DNA of 64,000 nucleotides from NCBI GenBank assembly GCA_028829895.1, contig CM054181.1, forward strand, positions 111,325,360-111,389,359, given 5' to 3'. Numbering within the stretch: the first letter of the stretch is position 1; each line of letters starts with the position of its first letter. This DNA is from Sinotaia quadrata. Its lineage: Eukaryota > Mollusca > Gastropoda > Architaenioglossa > Viviparidae. Position numbers and translations under genes: made by a program. Of the stretch, positions 57,318 through 64,000 are shown piece by piece. The notes under the pieces were generated by a model. That model did not search any database and was not told where the DNA came from. It was given only the letters and a program-made list of their open reading frames with translations.

Positions 57318-58866
57318 TGTCACAAGTCTGATAAAAATGCCCGACCTGATGACCCACTTAGCCTTGTTTACTTCAAATTCAAATATTTGAAACCCTTGAC
57401 TCCTTTGTTCAAAGCTTCCTTTTCGAAATGCTTCTAGAACAGGTCAAGATGTTATGTAACTTTAGGACCATTGTCCGGTTCTCGAACCAACCACATGCTT
57501 CGCGAAACAGTCACGTGATACGCAACATGCTCTTCTATATATGTGCCTACACGCCTCCGCTCCGTCACTGGGAGAAACACATTAGCTAGGTCCATTTCAG
57601 CTAACTCCGGTCACGAGGGGCAAGCCGACAAGCCGTTGAGAATCAAGATACCATTTCGACTTCTCATAAAGAGGTATCATTTTATTTAATAGTATTTTGC
57701 CTATGTTGTTTAAGTATGTATTTATGCTATGTATTATGTTATTTCCATAACACTTGAGCATGGTCCAGAGAAATGGCTGAGAGAAAACCTATAAGTTACG
57801 AAATATAAATTGATTGTAACTCCTTTTCCATTTTGTACTTTAATTTATATTGTTTCAATTCATTAAGAGTCAGAATGCCTGTACTCGATATGAATTCTTC
57901 ATGTAATTCAATTATTGCGTGTAATTTTAATTGTAAATTGTGAAGCGCTTTGTTAGTTTGGATTACCCCTTTTGTATGAACATTAATTTAACGTTGTATC
58001 TATTTTATTGTTTCATACGTCACGCTGTTAAATGAAAACATGCGTGAGACGATTGCATTTTTCCTAAATCTAATTGTAAAACGACACGAGGTCGAAACTC
58101 TTACTCAGCGCATTTTATCTGGGACATGCTTTAGTAGGAAGTGTTCAATCGAAAGTATATTAGAGCCATTATTCCTCAGATCGGTTCCTATTGTCCATGC
58201 CTTACCTCGTCTTGCTTTGGTTCTGCTGGTGAACTCTACATTGAGGGTCCATGTCGTTAAAGTTCAAGTTCCCTAGCTACATGAAAAAAGAGCGTCTTTC
58301 CTCAGGCACCACGTGCTTCGCTAGAGCGGGACTGTGAAATTAGACTGACTGACCTAATAAAGAGACCAGGCTGATACAAGCAATCCAGCTAAGTGTAATC
58401 ACAGGATACAAATGTTAAAAGAAACAATTGTGGGCAATTTTGTGACAAGGATCGAACACATGCGCGTAGAGATAGAGCAGTAGATTATTCGCGTCGTCTT
58501 TGATTATTGTTAATTTGTTAAACTGTATTAAATCTTATTTTTCTTGTTAATACCTCTTAGTAGTTGATTTCTATGCACAATAGACCAATTAGATTAATTC
58601 TTAGATTTGAATGGGGGCGGATGAGCAGAAAGATTGATAACGAGTGCATATTAATTTAGAGGGATTTAACTGTTTTCAAATCTAGCTAAAAGTTCGCAGT
58701 TTATTAGTTTGTAAATTTGTCGTCTGAACTACGAGACACACTTTTAATTAGTCAAATAATAAATTGAGCATCCAGTCTGCATAGAATATGAGAGAAAGAA
58801 TTAATTATATTTAAAGTCTTTAATTATTCTAAGCAGGGTCTTTAAATAAATACTGGGAACGTAACA
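57318..58866 (+). repeat. 3' LTR (1549 bp)
   Basis: Same boundaries and length as the 5' LTR. The encoded shadow frames (85 and 78 codons) match those of the 5' LTR residue for residue where they overlap, which agrees with full identity. Confidence 0.97.
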
Positions 58867-58871
58867 CAGAC
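58867..58871. repeat. Target site duplication, right copy (CAGAC)
   Basis: Matches 50587-50591. Confidence 0.95.
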
Positions 58872-59212
58872 AAGGCCCTTCATTTGTACTTGCTTGCTTA
58901 TCGTGCTAACAACCTGGGCCATTCTTTTGAAAGAAGTGTAACTCCTATATTTCCTTAGTGTAAACGCTTAATAATTTAGATTTTTTTTAAAGGAAGTAGT
59001 AAAACAACACATTTTTCGTTGTAAACATTTTTATTTTACGCTGCAAGTAAAAGTTTTGTTTTAAACATCCCAAAGTTGGTGGATCGCTAAATTTAATACC
59101 TGTTATGTAGTTGGTGCAATCATTGTCTATATTTTTCGTATTTCGTACATCAAGGTGAAACACACTACACTCGCTTTGACGCACGAAATACGACACGTTT
59201 ACCAACAATTAT

Positions 59213-59216
<4 letters not shown>
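58872..59216. other. Right flank of the retrotransposon
   Basis: Unassigned DNA. The - strand frame at 58987-59208 is unrecognised. Confidence 0.45.
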
Positions 59217-59296
<80 letters not shown>

Positions 59297-59432
59297 ATGA
59301 GTTTGTGTGAAGTTAAAAGTACATAAACTGTGTCGAGGTTTACATGTACTCTCTCTCTTTCATTCACTCACACATGCACACAGAAACATACACACAAATT
59401 CCATTGACAATAAAACAATCAGATTACAAATT

Positions 59433-59479
<47 letters not shown>
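59217..59479. repeat. GT and CA microsatellites
   Basis: (GT)n at 59217-59296 with one TTTT break, and (CA)n at 59434-59479. Opposite strand composition about 140 bp apart could pair as a large hairpin. Confidence 0.95.
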
Positions 59480-59486
<7 letters not shown>

Positions 59487-59599
59487 TGAAGCTTTATATA
59501 TACATGCATACTTCAGTTAGTCAGTTCTAACCACACGTATTGACACACAGTCATACACTTTGTTTTGACTTCACATTTACAATCATATATACAGCCTAA

Positions 59600-59860
59600 T
59601 CTTAGATAAATGTATGGTCAGTTCTTTGTCATATATACAGTCCAGTCTCATACAACTATACAGTCAGTTCTTAGTCATATATACAGTCCAGTCTTATACA
59701 ACTATACAGTCAGTTCTTTGTCATATATACAGTCCAGTCTTATACAACTATACAGTCAGTTCTTTGTCATATATACAGTCCAGTCTTATACAACTATACA
59801 GTCAGTTCTTTGTCATATATACAGTCCAGTCTTATACAACTATACAGTCAGTTCCTAGTC
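59600..59860 (+). repeat. 46-bp minisatellite, five copies
   Basis: Unit AGTCTTATACAACTATACAG plus TCAGTTCTTTGTCATATATACAGTCC, almost perfect. Two + strand frames stay open through it and are artefacts. Confidence 0.95.
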
Positions 59861-60240
59861 AAAAATACATCAATTCTGACGACGGCTTTTCTAAATAGTT
59901 TAAAGTTAACTACTAAAAATGTCTTCAAAGTTGATTTTAAAAAGAAAAATAAATATTAATGTTCCTACAGTATAGGCTGAAATGCCTCTGTGCTTTCTCA
60001 GCGTGCATGTCATTTTGTTAAAAGACTCAAAATTGTCATTTAATATTATAGTTAACTATTAAAATTATCAGTGTGAGTGTGAAGCCATTTTGATCTTAAG
60101 TCACTTTACTGTCAGACCAAGATGTAAACTATCACTTAGGTCTTAGGATATATATACTCCGCCATGAATGCTGAAACTGAAGTGCTTCATATTCCCTCAA
60201 TACTGTCTCTGAAAACAGTTTTGTTATTGCTAGGAGCGAA
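59861..60240. other. Unassigned intergenic DNA
   Basis: No feature that I can support. Confidence 0.45.
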
Positions 60241-60800
60241 AAATTTGGTGGTTCAGAATATTTCGTTCCTTTTGTTGGCTAATTGTGGCTCACTCCCTGT
60301 TGTCCTTTTGAGTGGCTAATCGTGGATCTATCACTAGTGTCCATTTTGGTGGCTAATCGTGGTTCACTCGTTGTCCCTTTTCGGTGGTTTAATCGTGGTT
60401 CACTAGTTGTCCTTTTTGGTGTTAATTGTGGTTCTATCATTCTTGTCCATTTTGGTGGCTAATCGTGGTTCAGACAGTGTTGTTCTTTATGGCTAATCGT
60501 TCTCGGTCATTGTTGTTTTCTTCATTGGTTAATCGTGGATCATGTATTGTTGTCCGTTTTGGTGGCTACTGTGGTTCAGCCATTTTTTGACATTTTTCGT
60601 GGCTAATCGTGTTCGGTCATTGTTGTCCTTTTTGGTGGTTGATTGTGGTTCACTAATTGTGGTCCTTTTTGGTGACTAATTGTGGTTCAACCATTGTTCT
60701 CTTAATTGATTAATCGTGGATCAGTTGTCCATTTTGGTGGCTAATCGTGGTTCATTCATTGTTGTTCATTTTGAGGCATTGCCCTTTTTACTGGTTAATC
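60241..60800 (+). repeat. Degenerate ~40-bp minisatellite
   Basis: About 13 diverged copies around GGTGGCTAATCGTGGTTCAC plus a TTGTTGTCCTTTT tail, with frequent indels. Confidence 0.88.
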
Positions 60801-60846
60801 GCCGCCTTAGTCGTTATTCAGCGATTCCCACCACCCACCCCACTCC

Positions 60847-60848
<2 letters not shown>

Positions 60849-60892
<44 letters not shown>

Positions 60893-60923
60893 CTCTCTCT
60901 CTATCTCTCTCTCTCTCTCTCTC
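60849..60923. repeat. TC microsatellite
   Basis: (CT)n with a few CTAT interruptions. Confidence 0.95.
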
Positions 60924-62012
60924 TGTGCAATCTTGACTTTTTATTTTATCTCGATGGTCTTTAAATTTCTCGAATGCTTACTTAAGTTAAATTGAATACA
61001 TTGACAATTTGGGTCTGAGTGTGGGAATGGGGTGTGGGTTTAATCTCTTGAGTGATATGTTATGCTCCAGTGTGTCGCGTCAGTTTACAATGCCGCGAGA
61101 TATATACTTTCGTCTCCTGAAAAGCTTACAAAACTTTCACAACCCTTCGGAAGAGAGCGGCAACCAGCTCGCCATGAGGGTTACCACACAAGATTTTATT
61201 TTTAAAAGAAAAAGTAATAATTGAAAGATCGACGGTTTGTTTAGTGAGATTTTTTTTTGTTTGTTTTTGCACCACAAAATCAAATTTTAAAGGAAATTTA
61301 CTGGGGGTATACAAACGCTTGAAACAAAATTCCGAAAAGCAGATTCATTTATCTTTGTCCGACCCCGAGCAGTGGTGCAGCTGGTTTGGAGTTCCATTCT
61401 TTTATTTGCTTTCATTTCTAATGCCACCAGACGACATTATTTATTTGAGTGTATGTCAAGCGTGTTTTGTGCCGGCATTTTACGGGTGAATAATACGGAC
61501 TGTTAGTTTTACGACTGAGTTGGGAATGTTAAGCGGGTGTTATGTTTGGGGTGGGTTCTTGGGTGAATTTTTATGTCATAATACAAGGCGTTTAAGTGCA
61601 TTCGACCTGTTGCAAAATGGCAAAACGATACTTGCAGCTTAGTGGGTATGATAATTCTGTATGATAATCAGCTGTATCTGCTGGGTGGATAATTTGCTGT
61701 ATCTGTATGGTGCTTAACTTACTATGTGTAAAGTGTGTTTTCCTGAAGTATGGTAACTGGGCGTGTGTGTGTGTGTTACCACATTGTGTTTTGTGTTTGG
61801 TAATAAAGTATGTGGCTGATAACACACTACGATATTTCCTTAGATAGTGTTTATGTATACGTGTATGTTAATATGTATGTGTGTGTATATATGTATATCC
61901 AATGTATACATTTGATATGTGTGGCGGGGAGGGGATTCTCTATGTGTGTCCCTTGGGTAATTAATTAATAAGCGAAATCACGCTCCCAATTAATTTATTT
62001 TAATTAATTCTC
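60924..62012. other. Unassigned intergenic DNA
   Basis: Short frames at 61009-61489 are unrecognised. A TATGTATGTG-rich patch lies near 61855-61900. Confidence 0.4.
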
Positions 62013-63692
62013 TTGTTCCCAATCACACCCACAATCTCCTCAAGGGTCTTGTCGTGCGGTCTTGAGAGTGACGAGGTCAAGCCTTGGATAGTCCGTCAGT
62101 CAGTGGCGATCCCTACCCAAGTGTTACCTGTCTCAGATAGTGAACTATACAACGTTATCTTACGGTCGTCTCTTCACCTATCTGGCCCTTACCACTGTCT
62201 CCCGTCGTCGAGAATAGGAACTATTTTGAATCATGTGCGTAGACCGTCTATCTAATTGTTGTTACGTCATTGGTAGCCCCCACCCATTCTCAATTTCACA
62301 TGAAACTCTCTTCCAGATATGAGAGCAAATAGTTTTAAAGAAATAATAAAATTTATTAAAAGAATATAATAAAACTCAAATCATTCAATATCATGAAAAA
62401 CCCCACCAGAAATTAATATGAGATCTAGAATCTAAATGCTTTCTATCAACAAGTTAAAGAGTTAGGAATGAAGAATTGAACTGTTCTAAATTAATGTTCA
62501 ATGAGTAAACTAAACAGTTCTTAGAAATCATCAATCAGAAGATGAAACTCATTCTCTAGATTCTCTCAAAACATCAATATGAAGAACCAAAATTCTGTTC
62601 TCCCTTAACAATAAAATGAAGCAAAGTAACAGTGCTTAATTCAATAATCACTAACATAGACTATAGAAAAGAATATAAATCAGAAATTCACATTAATCAT
62701 AGAACGATTACAGACATGTAACGCAACATAAGTAAGCATTCACCTGATGTGATTAGCGGTTGTTGTGTCCGTCTACGCCCGGTACTGGTAACTGGCGCGC
62801 AATACAGGTTACACTGAACAGCTTGTAAAAATCGTTCACTTCACTCCTGCTAGTATTCACATTTACAGTTCTTGTCAGGCACTTGGTCACACAATTATTA
62901 ACGAAGTGTCCTGGTTACGATTATAGTCCAAACGAAATTCTCACACAAGTCAGTTATTAACTTTGTTGCACTAAAATATTGAGTCATTCATTACTCTGCT
63001 AATTTGTCAAGCCGTAGATTTCTCCACTTGGCAGAAACTCATATTACTAGTGAAATTTACGTACCAATACAAGTCTCCCCGACAGTATTATCCGGTTCGA
63101 AAAAGTCACTCTTTCGTCACAGGCCGTCTTGCCTGTATGACGCGTAATATCCACGTGCGCTTCTCCAGCAAATCTTGTCTGACAAATTCTTACTGTTGTA
63201 AACCGCTCCGTCGTCTGCTCGATCAGCTGGGTTTCACACAACAGTCCAGTAATGCTCCAATGACAATATACGTAGACCAGGTACTCAGCGCCTAGGTCTC
63301 TAGTGAAGTTAAAGCCGAACTTGTTAGAATTTCTTGGTTTACTTTGCGAGACTCCACCCTTTTGAAGTACTCTCTTTGAGTAATCTTGATCCTTTGAAGT
63401 GATCCCTTGACTTACTCCTTTTGACTTACTCCTTTTGACTTCCGAGCTGTGGAATAGATAAGTGTTTTGCGTATCTCAGTTCATGTTTAATAAGCGTTAA
63501 GTCTGCAATCTTATTCTTGGTTCTCATTAAATTTCTTACAAGCGTTTGTTCGACACCAAGAATAACATTACAAATTTCAATCATTTAAAATACAAGCATT
63601 TGTAGAAAAATACAACTTAATAATTAAAACAAGAAAAATTCGAATTATTATTTACAAATATAATTACCATTTCAGACATCTCTTTTTCTGTC
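62013..63692. other. Unassigned DNA, possibly part of a retroelement
   Basis: Two GC-richer islands (62020-62280 and 62740-63310) sit in AT-rich DNA. A TTTTGACTTACTCC duplication lies near 63416-63441. No domain recognised. If the right edge of the window is an LTR boundary on the - strand, this segment could be the LTR. Confidence 0.3.
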
Positions 63693-63983
63693 TTACTCCG
63701 CACTATCACCGCAGGAAGTCTTGCGGGCCTCGAGAAAACTCGTAGTGAAATTAATTCGCGTGGTCATCCTATTTATGTTTGGACCAGCCTGCAGTAAAGG
63801 GTTGGCATTTTTATTGTTTGTTCCGACTCCCCAGGCTGATCGCGGGTGGTCAGTTTCCCCCTCGTTCATGACCCGGTGTAAATCACCGCGGTTGTCGGCC
63901 GGGCCGTGATAAGCTACGCCGATATCTGTTATTCTATTTAGGCAAAAGTTTGTCTGCGTGTCTGTTTGCATTTCCAGCTCCAC
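63693..63983 (-). CDS. Hypothetical 96-codon frame at window edge
   Basis: The - strand frame starts MELEMQTDTQTNFCLNRITD and contains ADNRGDLHRVMNEGETDH, ending TSCGDSAE. Composition is protein-like and the DNA is GC-richer than its surroundings. I do not recognise the family. It lies just inside a purine-rich string at the window edge, so it could be a chance frame within an LTR or other repeat. Confidence 0.25.
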   Translation of the reverse strand: MELEMQTDTQTNFCLNRITDIGVAYHGPADNRGDLHRVMNEGETDHPRSAWGVGTNNKNANPLLQAGPNINRMTTRINFTTSFLEARKTSCGDSAE

Positions 63984-64000
63984 ATCTCCTCCCTCCTTAA
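63975..64000 (-). other. Purine-rich string, possible polypurine tract/LTR border
   Basis: The - strand begins TTAAGGAGGGAGGAGATGTG, a purine run followed by TGTGG. This is how many gypsy elements pass from pol into the 3' LTR. The window ends here, so it cannot be tested. Confidence 0.25.

Larger units (their letters stand above)
50592..58866 (+). mobile_element. Complete Gmr1-like Ty3/gypsy LTR retrotransposon
   Basis: An 8275-bp element with LTR, tRNA-Pro primer site, 599-bp leader, one gag-pol frame, polypurine tract and LTR, bounded by a perfect CAGAC duplication. All catalytic residues that I checked are present. The enzyme order is protease, integrase, RT, RNase H. That arrangement is the hallmark of the Gmr1 group of Ty3/gypsy elements, first described from deuterostomes; other gypsy elements place integrase last. 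There is no envelope frame between the stop at 57094 and the right LTR. Identical LTRs and an open frame point to a recent and possibly still mobile copy. Confidence 0.95.

Overview
This is a gene-poor, AT-rich, repeat-dense piece of a eukaryotic nuclear genome. No bacterial operons, phage modules or rRNA are visible. Metazoan retrotransposon families, eukaryotic tRNA genes without an encoded CCA, splice-site-like signals, long CA/GT/GA microsatellites and many minisatellites point to an invertebrate animal. A mollusc or other lophotrochozoan seems most likely to me, but that is inference; no host protein gene here identifies the species.

The best supported object is a complete LTR retrotransposon at 50592-58866. 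It has two 1549-bp LTRs that read as identical, a 5-bp target duplication (CAGAC), a primer binding site matching the 3' end of tRNA-Pro, a polypurine tract, and one uninterrupted 1444-codon gag-pol frame. The enzymes are of Ty3/gypsy type, but the order is gag - protease - integrase - reverse transcriptase - RNase H. That is the copia-like order known from the Gmr1 group, not the usual gypsy order. A decayed relative of the same layout lies at about 23940-25215. A different, canonical-order gypsy relic sits at the left edge (1-1292), where a gag fragment on the + strand meets a protease/RT fragment on the - strand.

Other genes: two tRNA-Cys(GCA) genes on the - strand (29109-29180 and 33952-34023). 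There are a few weak protein-coding candidates that look like single exons: a TATA-preceded signal-peptide-like start at 4578, a - strand 83-residue frame at 29353-29604, an exon-like block ending at a splice donor at 32450, and a - strand frame inside a candidate DNA transposon at 35112-37408. None is certain.

Layout: 0-5 kb gypsy relic and possible promoter; 5-16 kb minisatellites (39-, 23-, 18-, 20-, 31-, 22-, 49-, 46- and 45-bp units); 16-23 kb short arrays and unassigned DNA; 23.8-26.3 kb a hairpin, the Gmr1-like relic and a dispersed repeat; 27-34 kb microsatellites and the tRNA genes; 35-37.4 kb the candidate terminal-inverted-repeat element; 37-50 kb unassigned DNA and minisatellites (35-, 56-, 41-, 38- and 37-bp units); 50.6-58.9 kb the intact retrotransposon; 59-64 kb more arrays and an unresolved right edge that may be the end of another retroelement. 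Most open frames in the arrays exist only because repeat units lack stop codons.
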